DNA of 64,000 bases from Chrysaora quinquecirrha (lineage: Eukaryota; Cnidaria; Scyphozoa; Semaeostomeae; Pelagiidae), in the NCBI GenBank assembly GCA_014526335.1, contig JACTAT010000043.1:1099657-1163656 (forward strand). The letters run 5' to 3'. Every line of letters starts with the position of its first letter. Position 1 is the stretch's first letter. Of the stretch, positions 10,967 to 20,929 are shown one piece after another. The notes beneath the pieces are model-generated. The model saw nothing but the letters and a program-made list of their open reading frames with translations. It did not search any database and had not been told where the DNA came from. The translations under genes and the position numbers were made by a program.

Positions 10967-11215
10967 AACATTTGTTATCATTACGTCATTATTGTTTCCG
11001 GTTGTTCTTTGGAGTTGTCATATATCAATTACCATGACAACAATTAAATAATTAAATTTTAAATTCTTAACTTTAACCGTTGAATTTGTAAAACCGTTAC
11101 TCTGATGATGACTGCTGGAAAGTGCAGTCGAATATATAGTCGATAGCAAATATCTTGTCATCTTTCGTTTGCTATCTTAAAAAAATGTTTAAGCTTCTGG
11201 TTATTTTATTCATTA
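10228..11215 (+). repeat. right arm of ~990-base inverted repeat
   Basis: Pairs with 8238-9228; inner edge ATTGGCAATCATTCGCGCC, outer edge ...GGTTATTTTATTCATTA. The arms are separated by 999 unique bases (9229-10227) that hold most of the reverse transcriptase. Confidence 0.92.
11098..11141 (+). ncRNA. hammerhead-ribozyme-like motif, right arm
   Basis: The core CTGATGA (11102-11108) is followed by a perfect 6-bp stem GACTGC/GCAGTC with an 8-base loop, then GAA (11130-11132). Bases ACT before the core can pair with AGT at 11138-11140 as stem I, leaving a minimal stem III. Hammerheads with tiny stem III are known in Penelope-like elements. The usual GAAA reads GAAT here and the conserved A-U pair of stem III is T-A, so activity is doubtful. 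Confidence 0.5.
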
Positions 11216-12757
11216 CTTATTGACTTACGTTCACAATGTGCAAATTTGTTGCTGCGTGGGAATGTAGTGCGTTATTGTGCATTGGGTGTTGCTGATGCCT
11301 TGCTGCAACGCATTTTAGGCTTACTGTTTATCGTGCTAAGACAAGCCCTGCTTTTGTAAAACAACAATTTTACCACCTTGAGTATCATTCAGTCAGGCAC
11401 TGTTGGACACTATTGAAAAAGTCAAATTTAAGACAAGACGACCTGCATATGTATGCCAATTTTCAGATTTTTCAGCTACAGTACATTGGTTTGATTGATC
11501 ATAACCTTAAGTTGCATAGAATGTTTAGGATAGTGCTGTGGATTAGCTTCTTTCAGACAAACTGCAAAATTTTGAGGTTAACCCTACGAAAAGGGAAAAT
11601 TCTCGGGTGGTCTTAAACTTTTGTTAGAGCCCTTATTTGTCATGAGAACTTGAAGACCCAAGGGGTGGATCACTTTATAAATCTCATACACCTTGTCCAT
11701 AAATCTTTAAAAATGCCTAAAATCTTTTGACTCGTATAAATCCTATAAGTTTCTTAAAAATCTCGAGTCTTAGTTATTTCACTTGGCACATGAGCACAAG
11801 TCTTGATTTTTCGTGAGCAGAACAAACACTTATGCTAGACAAAGATTTAAAGAAAATTTGCATTTTCTTTAAAAACGTAAGGTTAAATTAAAGTCTTGCA
11901 AAGAAAGTTTTGCAATGCAAGCTTAGAAATATCGAGAATAAATGGAGAAATCCCATACAAATCTTTGTAGATCTCAATAAATGCCATAAATTTGACCACA
12001 AAAGACAGAGAGATTTATCCATAAATCCCAAAAATCTCATATGCCATTTTTAGAAGTGGTAAATTCCTCGTAAAGAACCAATGTCAATGAGAGCAAAATG
12101 AACATGGAATAGGAAAAACCTCTGTAAAGGCTCTTCAATTTAATTTCTCTCAGCACCATTCAATTTTTTGTTTCCCTCCTTCTTGCACTCCGGATATGTT
12201 CTTGAGAAGCTCCGCCTCTTGTCTTGAAGCAAGATCATAATACCCCCAACAAAAATTCAGTCATCTCGAAGAAGTTAAGTTCCCCTCCAAGAAACAGAAC
12301 ATGTCTCAAACCCAGCTACGAATTCAATTCAACCAGTCCCGAAAACGTTTTTAAGAGCCACTCAACGAAATGAAAAATGCCTCGGCAAAGTGAAAAGTTC
12401 CCTCCACGACGTGAAATTCCCCTCCACGAAATGAGAAGCTCGCCTCGCAAAACGTTTTATGCATCGAAAAGAGGACATTCGCCTCCACAAAACTGCACAA
12501 AACGTTTTCTCCTAATTTGTCTTGTGCCTGACATGTTTTTTGCGAGTTTGACTGATCGCCAATTTTAATCTTACTCATCGAGTTGAAGCTGGACAATTAG
12601 TTAATCTAATTTCTTTTTTTGTACCAAAGGTATTAAGCCAAGGAGGCCTCTAACCTACAAAGAAAAGATTATATTTAAATAATTAAAAGTTGAAGTTAAC
12701 TGAAAAAAATTACTACAAGAAACTACAAAGAATGGCTGGTAATACTAAGCTACTGTA
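11216..12757. other. non-coding spacer
   Basis: No coding region supported. Around 11330-11390 there is weak similarity to the LINE 3' UTR at 7185-7250 (shared AAGCCCTGCTTTT...GTAAAAC). At 11680-12060 the motif ATAAATC(C/T) recurs many times without a clear period. The 12358-12470 repeat is listed separately. Confidence 0.45.
12358..12470 (+). repeat. dispersed repeat, inverted relative to 7540-7645
   Basis: CGAAATGAAAAATG...AGTGAAAAGTTCC...CGTGAAATTCCCCTCC matches the minus strand of 7540-7645 with substitutions and small gaps. By eye the similarity is about three quarters. Confidence 0.55.
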
Positions 12758-13325
12758 TGTTCCTTTCTAGTTCAAAAGTCCAGAAGAAAGTGATCAATAA
12801 GAGTAACAATAGTGATAATGACTTCCAGTATACAACAATAAAGTACGAAATAAAACTTCTCAAAATCGGGATTCTGTTTTCTTTTTGAAGCATTTGGTAA
12901 CAAAGTATTAGACCAGAAGAAAGCACATGGTCTCTTCTTTGCTTAGCATCCATATAAATCTATTTCTAGCGCTTAAATGACGAACCAATGGATATGAGAG
13001 TTCAATTTTATCCACAAAATATCTTTGTTCGTTTTAAAATAGTGGGCATAACAATATAAAATGGATCTTATCCCCCAGTACTTTATTACGGATAGTGGTG
13101 CAGTATTTACAGTATCTTTCGGATCTTAGAATTTTGCTTCTGCCAAATTTCCAAGCCTGAATTTCTAAGCTATGTGCATTTAATCTAAATTTTGAGGGAC
13201 ATTGCCTTTTATTAAAATCGATAATTGCATCAAGATATCTTTCAAATTTGAAAACAGTTTTGAATTCAGCATATGTACAAAGTTTGAACTTTATATTCGA
13301 GACGATTAGACATGGTTAAACTCGC
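12758..13325 (-). pseudogene. decayed LINE reverse transcriptase C-terminus
   Basis: The minus strand reads KFRLNAHSLEIQAWKFG...RYCKYC...DKIHFILLCPLF from about 13280 to 13030. This is the zinc-binding tail (FR-x-SAH-x-L-x-IE...R-x-C-x-x-C...H-F-x-L-x-CP) found at the end of many L2/CR1-like LINE reverse transcriptases. A stop follows PLF, and decayed sequence resembling FVWMLS continues to about 12900. Neither the catalytic YxDD nor the endonuclease is seen. A dead remnant. Confidence 0.55.
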
Positions 13326-13539
13326 AAAGTAATTGCAGACTTTAGATTTAATTACACAAGGGATATCAGAGGAAAGAATAACATATTTTCCCTTAGACTA
13401 TTTGCTTTGGAAAGCCAATTTAACCTTACCTGAAGCACATCATTTGAAAGAAACCACTAAGAAACATACCTATTTGGTTCCTTATTATTAAGTGATTCAA
13501 GGCGACGGAGAAATTTGAGAATATTAACATGTCTATTCC

Positions 13540-13713
13540 CACTGGGGACAAATCTCTGAATTCGTAACGAGGCTAAGATAAGACAATCTAAAGACCCCCT
13601 GGGGATACATTCAGCAAGGCAATGACCTCCTAAGGAGATTTGTTGGGTTATAAAACTCAATGCATGTGATTTAGCCATCCTTCTTCAGCAACTCGCAATA
13701 TAAGATAAGCTGC
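13540..13713 (-). repeat. 174-base repeat, copy 1
   Basis: Direct copy of 18753-18926 with about seven substitutions. On the minus strand it reads as an open frame starting ATGGCTAAATC, but at least three of the substitutions change the amino acid, so protein constraint is not supported. Nature unknown; possibly an LTR or a short dispersed element. Confidence 0.75.
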
Positions 13714-14229
13714 TGCCGTGAATGGGACACTAAAGCCGTCGCTGCCAAGAGACTTCTGGCCTAACACAAACTGTTCTGTAGTCTCGTGCTCAACGCTGCA
13801 AGTCCAAGAGGAAAGGAGCTCTCACAATGCGTCTTATGCTTTTGGTATTCTTTTCTTTTCTTCACCTTTTCAACGCATTCGTATTTTGCACTACCAAATT
13901 GCCGTCTTTAGATGGATTTGCTTGCTAACATCCTCGGTATATTTTCCTAAACACACACGTGTAGGCCTACTTTATTTTTTGTCCTGTCGTTTGGCCTAAC
14001 TGCGTGTAGATATGTCTCAAATATATTTCATCTGCTTATTTGAATTGGTGCATTTTTAGGAACTGTATATACCCAACTTTACTCACTACACTACGTGCAA
14101 CGTTATTCATGTATTGTTGTTTTCATATAACCATCCTTCAATCACCTTTAGGCTGATTTGTTCCTTACCTTACATTACCCAGTACCTGTGTACTACTTAG
14201 GTAGGCTTATGTTTCTTGATCTAATTTTG
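13714..14229. other. non-coding spacer
   Basis: No coding region supported; T-rich, no clear repeats. Confidence 0.45.
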
Positions 14230-15180
14230 CACTATTGTATTGATCTTTCATTGTTGAGGCACTGGGCTAGTATATAGTTGTTTGTTATAAGCATCATCCT
14301 TATGATGCCTCTTCCTCAGACTAAATCATTGTGGGATACAGATGCCTAATCCTCATGTCCTTAAAACTTGTTTATGATGAGGCACTGCATTTATACAATG
14401 GTGCAATGATGTTGATTGAGGCTTTTGTTTAGATATAATGAGTCACTGCATAGACCTGTTTTTATTAGCCATTATGGTTTGTTTGTGACTGATATACCTT
14501 GATTTATGCATTTGTTATGATGATGATTATGATGAGGCACTGTATAGACCTGTAATTATTAATCATTGTGGCATGCAGATGACCGATATACCTTAATTAT
14601 GCATTTGTTATGATGATGATTATGATGAGGCACTGCATAGACCTGTAATTATTGATCATTGTGGCATGCAGATGACCGATATACCTTAATTTATGCATTT
14701 GATATGATGGTGATTATGATGAGGCACTGCATAGACCTGTAATTATTAATCATTGTGGCATGCAGATGACCGATATACCTTAATTATGCATTTGTTATGA
14801 TGATGATTATGATGAGGCACTGCATAGACCTGTAATTATTAATCATTGTGGCATGCAGATGACAGATATACCTTAATTTATGCATTTGTTATGATGATGA
14901 AGATTATGATGATGATGAGGCTCTGCATAGACCTGTAATTATTACTCATTGTGGCATGCAGATGACCGTTATACCTTCATTTAAAGATCTGTTATGATGA
15001 TGATAAGGCACTGCATAGACCTGTAATCATTGTGGCATGCAGATGATCCAATATACCTTCATTTGTTGTTATGATGATGATGCCCTGAATAATCCTGTAA
15101 TAAATAATCATTGTGGTATGCAGATGACCTGTGTACCTTAATTTATCCATGTGTTATGATGAGGCACTCAGTGAAATGCT
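14230..15180 (+). repeat. tandem array, ~93-base monomer
   Basis: The phrase GATGAGGCACTGCATAGACC recurs at 14531, 14624, 14718, 14811, 14914 (with a 9-base expansion of the GAT tract) and about 15002, with decayed units on both sides. Each unit contains AATCATTGTGGCATGCAGATGACC. About six good and four decayed units. Spacing 88-103 bases. Confidence 0.9.
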
Positions 15181-15719
15181 TGAAGATAACCAATGTACAA
15201 TTTAGTTCATGCATTTGGTTCCTGATTGGCACTTCTTGACCTGCTTTTTTAAAAATCATTGTGTCATGAATTTGTCATGATGTTCCACTGTTCCTTTATT
15301 TGGCATATTTATTTCTACCATCCCTTGAATAATTCAATGTTCCATTATTTAATGATCCTAGCCTAATAATGAGGCTCAACATTGATTCGTATCCTTCATG
15401 GTTTTATAGCTTATAAGGATATAGCAATTGTCCTTTTGCTAAAATATACGTTATTCAATCTGGAATTCATGATTGCTCTGGTGTAAGGACATACAATCTT
15501 TGGCATCATGATGTGTTCACTGCGGTTTTGTGTAAATACCAGCCTTTCCACATCACAGTTTTGCTTTGAATTTTTGTGAAGTCAGCTATCATTTGCAATC
15601 AGTAATGTTTCTCATTTTTGTTTATTTGTTTACTTCTTTTTGTTATCTGTTGCATGTTCTTTATTTTGCTTCGTTTCTTTCTTCCTTTTCATACCACTCT
15701 CCTATTTATCCTGCCACTA
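15181..15719. other. non-coding spacer
   Basis: No coding region supported. T-rich on the plus strand; the short hydrophobic frames here are composition artefacts. Confidence 0.45.
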
Positions 15720-15997
15720 TAAATTTCCATCTTCCCTCCTTCTTAGCCACTCGGGGGCTTATCTAAAGGCCTTAATACGCGGTCTCTGACTGTTGGTCTG
15801 AGTGGCTGGGTTGGTGAATTTTCTCATTCCTTTGCTATTCAAATCTCAATTCTTACCTCCTCTTGTTATCTTCAATTTAATTTCGGCACTAGATTTGCGT
15901 TTATGATGTGTTTATATTTCACATATTTTTTCCGAAGCTGTTTTTTATTCCAACCCAGCCACTCAGATATCCTTTTTTACATGTCAAGATACAAAGT
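15720..15997 (+). repeat. 278-base duplicated unit, copy 1, with hairpin element
   Basis: Shares almost its whole length with 16422-16699. Inside it, TCTGAGTGGCTGGGTTGG (15797-15814) and its exact reverse complement (15950-15967) form 18-base inverted repeats 171 bases end to end, like a small MITE. Confidence 0.8.
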
Positions 15998-16421
15998 ATG
16001 TGCTCTTCTTTTTATGCTCAACAATTTTCTGACTGGCATGATGCTTTAGTTCATGATTTTATTTTGCATGTTGTTTATGCAATGGATCTCATTTTTTCAT
16101 TGATTGATTTTTTCATTGCTATATGCACTTCCTTTACCTCTATCAATTAGTGGACTTGCTGATAACTGGTATGTAATATTTATGTAATTGTCTGATATAT
16201 TCTTTACTTGATCTGTTATTCCATGATAGTTCTGCAGGGGCGTAGCATCTTCTTTTCATCTTTTGCAATTTAATCCCTGTGGTTGCCAATGATAATAATT
16301 TCTCTTATTGCAACAATTGCTTTCCTTTTTTCTTATTAGTTTATTTGTTATTTGATGTTTTCCATTAGATTTTGTGACTTTGTTATATTTTTTACTCTTC
16401 TCTTATTCCTCTTTCCACTCT

Positions 16422-16699
16422 TAAATTCCATCTTCCCTCCTTCTTAGCCACTCGGGGGCTTATCTCAAGGTCTTAATAGCGGTCTCTGACTGTCGGTCTG
16501 AGTGGCTGGGTTGGTGAATTTTATCATTCCTTTGCTATTCAAATATCAATTCTTACCTCCATTTGCTTTCTTCTTTTTAATCTCTGCACTATATTTGCAT
16601 TTATGCCGTGTTTGTATTTAACATATTTTTTTTTCAGAAGCTAGTTTTTTATTCCAACCCAGCCACTCAGATATCTTTTTACATGTCAAGATACAAAGT
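16422..16699 (+). repeat. 278-base duplicated unit, copy 2, with hairpin element
   Basis: Second copy of the unit at 15720; inverted repeats at 16497-16514 and 16654-16671 are kept perfectly while the interior has substitutions and small indels. Confidence 0.8.
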
Positions 16700-18685
16700 T
16701 CTTTCAATTTTATTGCTATCAGATATCCTGTCTTTTGCTATGGATGGAATTTTCTACCAATTGAGGTCTTGAAAGGTTCTATCATTTTATACAGGGCATG
16801 TGTATACCCATCTTTCTTTCATAGAAGGCTTTTTCTTTTTTATGCTGCATAGGAGTCACCTTATATGATTCTATGTTTTATCATATGAATCACACCTACA
16901 TATACAAACTAGGTTGATTTCCATATGTATTGCTTAGGACTTGGTGTTTAGGTAGGTTGTTTGGAATATATTTATTGTTGTGCTCTAATCTAAGTTCACT
17001 TTTGATTTTCTTATTCCTCAGGGTCACCCTGTTCCTTTTACCAATTATTACTTTTGTTTGTCTTACCAATCAATTGTTGAATTGTGCCTTTAGCACATTG
17101 GTTCTTTTTTCCCACCTGTTAATTGTTTGCATCTGCTAACCAGGATTCATGTTATCTTAGTTTCGAATCAGGGGGACATTGTTTTGTTTTGTTGCTTTAC
17201 CAAAATATATTACATTGTACAAACCTAACTGGCACTTCCTTGGATTTTGTAAAGCATGCTTTTCCAATGTCAAACCTTTACTTTTCAATTGTTATGTCTC
17301 AACAAACTTCGCTAGCATAACTTAGACGTATCAACAAAGGTGTAAAAATTTTGTTGTTATATATCCAGTACTGGCATCTACAACAAATTCTACAGAAACA
17401 ACAGAATTTACCATTATTGGGTGGTTCATTATTTCCTTGGGGCATCCCTTATCCAATGTGTTTAATTACCAATAACCTTGTATTCCCATTACTTTAACTT
17501 TGCATTCTGCAAAATGTGTTGGGTAGCTTAGAGTAGATAAAGGATGATCGTTAGGGATAGTTTCACCTAACTTCCCCTAACCGAATTTTTGGCGTTGGAA
17601 TTGTATTATAAATTCGTTTGCTTTTCTCTTACTCAGCATCCAGGGCCTTATACAAATGATAGGTCTGATCATTCATCATAGCTTTATACGCTTACCAGAC
17701 TGCCTTATCAGGTAGTATTTCATTTCATGTGCTCCATTTAGGTCTTGCATGATTTCATTTGTATTCGCTGCACTTTCTACTACAATTATTTCACTTCAGT
17801 TCTTCCTAAGATTACTGTTAACTAGGTTGAATTAAGTTAGGTTAACTTAAGTTAGGATAACTTAGGTTTATTACCTAAATCTAGTTAGGTTTTATTTAGG
17901 TTTAGGTAAGGATTAGGGTAAACTCGTTTCATCTTGATATTGTTTTTATGTCAGTCTGTTACTACTTTACTGAGCAAAGTGCCACATGCAATTCGATCTT
18001 ATCCGTCCTCCGCGGGGGTTTTACTCTATTTTTGTAACCCCTTAAAAGGGAGTAACTTCTTTCAATCGTTCTAGGTTTTCGTCACGTTACTTAACTTTTA
18101 TCTTGTTCCATTACTTTGTTTTATCTTTTATCTTATCATTTTCTTGAGGAATTCGGTGAGTTCCTCTCCACACCCTTCACGACACCCAGTTGATGCCGAT
18201 CGAAACTTCATCATCATTTTCTCTTTCAGCCTTATGTCTTGTCAGCAGAATTCCATAGCTGGCCATTTCCCAGCAAGCTAACATTTCTTTTCCTAGGTTT
18301 GGCTTGCTCCTATTCCAATGTTTGCTGGCAGAATGCTGATTCTCAGTTGGAGTAATATATTTTTGCTGGCGTACATTGTTTCTTAGATTGTTATTTTTAA
18401 TATAAGATTTTTTCGTTGTGAATGCTGTCTTCTTTCTCTGCTGGATACTATACGGACACTCCAACATATTGGGGATTTTAATCACGGCAATCTTTTCTAC
18501 AATCCTTATTGGGTTTCGGGCTTATCCCTTTGGGGTTTTTCTCTTACCCCTACTCCTAATACCCCTATTTCCAATGCTCCTATTCTATTTGAGTTATGGA
18601 TATAAGGTGTATTTTCCTATGCTTTCCCTTGCGGTAATCTTAGTATATTAGGGTATTCTGCCTGTATCATACTGCTGCCTCCAGA
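16700..18685. other. non-coding T-rich DNA
   Basis: No coding region supported. At about 17815-17925 there is a degenerate run of TTAGGT/AACTTAGG motifs. Many short hydrophobic frames on the plus strand come from T-richness. Confidence 0.45.
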
Positions 18686-18749
18686 GCACTCTCCATATCT
18701 TAGCCAATTGAAAGGAAGAAATTAGGATTTGGTGAGGATAGATTACTAT
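18686..18749 (+). repeat. 64-base direct repeat, left copy
   Basis: GCACTCTCCATATCTTAG...GATTACTAT recurs at 18993-19056 with three or four substitutions. The two copies flank a 243-base segment whose first part is the 174-base repeat. Confidence 0.85.
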
Positions 18750-18752
18750 TCT

Positions 18753-18926
18753 CACCGGGGACAAATCTCTGAATTCGTAACGAGGCCAAGATAAGACAAT
18801 CTAAAGACCCCCTGGGGATACATTCGGCAAGGCAATGACCTCCTAAGGGGATTTGTCGGGTTATAAAACTCAATGCACGTGATTTAGCCATCCTTCTTCA
18901 GCAACTTGCAATATAAGATAAGCTGC
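18753..18926 (-). repeat. 174-base repeat, copy 2
   Basis: Direct copy of 13540-13713. It sits between two 64-base direct repeats and just upstream of the Copia gag relic. Confidence 0.75.
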
Positions 18927-18992
18927 CCCTCCAATCCTCCCGCAGCGATGGTCTCGCCTACCCTCTACCTTTCAAACAGCGAAGCCTCCTTC

Positions 18993-19056
18993 GCACTCTC
19001 CATATCTTAGCCAATTGAAAGGAAGAGAGTAGGATTCGGTGAGGATAGATTACTAT
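18993..19056 (+). repeat. 64-base direct repeat, right copy
   Basis: Second copy of 18686-18749; ends where recognisable Copia gag sequence begins. Confidence 0.85.
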
Positions 19057-19760
19057 GTAACTGAAGCTTTGATATCCACGTAAGAGAAACAAAGACAGCG
19101 AAAGAAGCTTGGGATACGTTAAAAAATCAGTTCGCGCGAGAATCGATCCTACTAAAGGTACGATTAAGACAAAAGTACTATTCATGCAGACTCCATAGAA
19201 ATGGAAACATGTTGGAACATATTAAGTCAAATAATACCCTGAAATCACTTCACGATCGATTGAGAGAAATGGGGGCTGAAATTAATGATCAGGAACTTGC
19301 ACTAACTTTATAAGCGAGCCTTCCTGATAACTTCAAGCCATTGATAACAGCTTTGGATGCGGTAGGCGGAAAAGATTTATCGTTCCAGAAAGTAAAAGCC
19401 ATGTTGCTGAATGATTTCGATCGGAATTCTGATAATTTAGATCTGCAGAAATCTGAAAATGCACTGTTTGCAAGACATAATTTTCCTGGACAACGGGGAA
19501 ATTGAGGACGAGTGCGTATTTCCGTGTCACGTGTGGTTGGCAATGCTGACAGTTCGCATGCCGATAAATCATCACCTGCTCAAGTAATTACTGGAACATG
19601 TCATGTCTACAAAGAAAAAGGACATTAGAAAAGAGGTTGCCCAAAGAAAAATTCGAGAAATGTAAGTCAATTCAGATCGCCAAATTCAGCAAATTACAGT
19701 GAGCTGAACAATAGTAATGATAATCATGATGAAGCCTTGGTCATTTCTTCACACTCGGAG
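19057..19760 (+). pseudogene. Copia gag and zinc-knuckle remnant
   Basis: A UBN2-type gag core is readable (AKEAWDTLKNQFA near 19100, then SLPDNFKPLITALD near 19320), with a TAA inside at about 19311. A zinc knuckle lies at about 19599-19640; its second Cys is replaced by Tyr (C-H-V-Y spacing) and a TAG follows the His, so it could not bind zinc normally. Protease traces follow (GATQHM near 19765). Clearly dead. Confidence 0.8.
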
Positions 19761-19764
19761 GTGC

Positions 19765-20804
19765 AACTCAGCACATGATATTTCGCAAAGAATGTCTAAC
19801 TGATTATGTGGAATTTAAGCATCCCACTACAGCAAGCTTGGGAGATGATCATGTTATTTTCACTCAAAGACAAGGAACATATTGCTTTAAATCGGATATT
19901 GATGGATGCATACATGGTATTGCCCTACAAAATCTTTGGTAATTGCCAGAGTTAGACAAAAATATTTTGTCTGTAAAGGAAATGACAGATCTGGGAGCTC
20001 TGATCCAATTTGAAGGAAACATATGCAAGATAGTACTGAGCTCAAAAGATTTGGGTATTGGTGAAATCAAGGAAAAACTCTACGTACTGAAAACATCAAT
20101 TGAACAAGCCAACACCTCTGTTGATAACTCAGACTCTGAACTATGGCACTGTAAACTTGGTCATTTAGGCATAGATAACATGAAGAAATTATTGGAGAAG
20201 AAAATGGTAACTGGAATGGATAGCTTTCATGCTAATGGTCATGTATAGTTGTGTGTAAGATGTTTCAAAGGAAAACAGCACAAACTGCCATATCCTGCAA
20301 AATTGGAGCATGACACTTCTGAAGCTCTTGAAATTATTCATAGCGACGTTTGCGGCCCAGTGAATGTGGACTCTTTTGGAAACTCGAGATACTTTGTAAC
20401 ATTCATCGATGACTATTCGCGTTACATCTGTGTATACTTCTTAAAGCAAAAGCCTGAAGTGTTGGTTAAAATTCATCAATGTCATGAGTAATCTAACTGG
20501 AAAAAGGGTCAAAGTCCTATGTACAGATAATGGTGATGAATATCGATCCGGAGAAGTTTCCCAATATTTAAAAGAACAAGGAATCTTTCATCAATCAACG
20601 GTACCATATAATCCTGCTCAAAACGGAATAGAGGAGAGAATGAGCCATACAGATGTCCGGACTGCAAGATCCTTGATTCATCATGCAAATGTACCATTGC
20701 AATTTTGGGCTGAAGCTGTTAACTCGGCAGTATTTCTGAGAAATTGTTACCCTACTTTATGTCTGGAAGTCAAAACTCCATATGATATAAACTGTATGAC
20801 TTAA
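19765..20804 (+). pseudogene. Copia protease and integrase remnant
   Basis: A decayed protease stretch precedes a GAG-pre-integrase domain (WHCKLGHLGIDNM, about 20143, with CVRCFKGKQ at 20251) that gives the HHCC zinc site. The rve core keeps all three acids: Asp in HSDVCGP (about 20340), Asp in CTDNGDEY (about 20520) and Glu in NGIEERM (about 20625). A TAG lies at about 20246-20248, and a frame change at 20484-20491 separates the first Asp from the rest. Not translatable as one protein. Confidence 0.87.
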
Positions 20805-20929
20805 AAAGCAAGTGCTTTATTCGCAGCAGAGACGTTATATTCTGTGAACAAAAGTTTCGTATATTTCAAAAGAGTTCTTCAAACTCAGATGTTCACTTTT
20901 GTCCAAATATTGCAGATGAGAAGGAAAAA

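Larger units (their letters stand above)
8238..11215 (+). mobile_element. Penelope-like element as an inverted partial dimer
   Basis: A 5'-truncated Penelope-like copy on the plus strand (9229-11215, reverse transcriptase plus GIY-YIG endonuclease) is joined at its 5' side to a second copy of its own 3' part in the opposite orientation (8238-9228). The arms are about 990 bases and appear identical except for two homopolymer lengths. Penelope-like elements are known for partial duplicates in direct or inverted orientation (pLTRs), which fits. The N-terminal part of the ORF before the reverse transcriptase is absent. Confidence 0.9.

Noticed and set aside
15566..17320. Several hydrophobic plus-strand ORFs resembling membrane proteins
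   Set aside because: The region is T-rich, which makes Phe/Leu-rich frames by chance; no start context, splice signals or motifs support genes.
17815..17925. Telomere-like TTAGG tract
   Set aside because: Motifs are mixed TTAGGT/AACTTAGG with irregular spacing and both orientations; not an array of telomere repeats.
13457..18891. Conserved minus-strand peptide MAKS-x-ALSFIT in both 174-base repeats
   Set aside because: At least three of the few differences are amino-acid changing, and the open frame extends into unrelated flanks.
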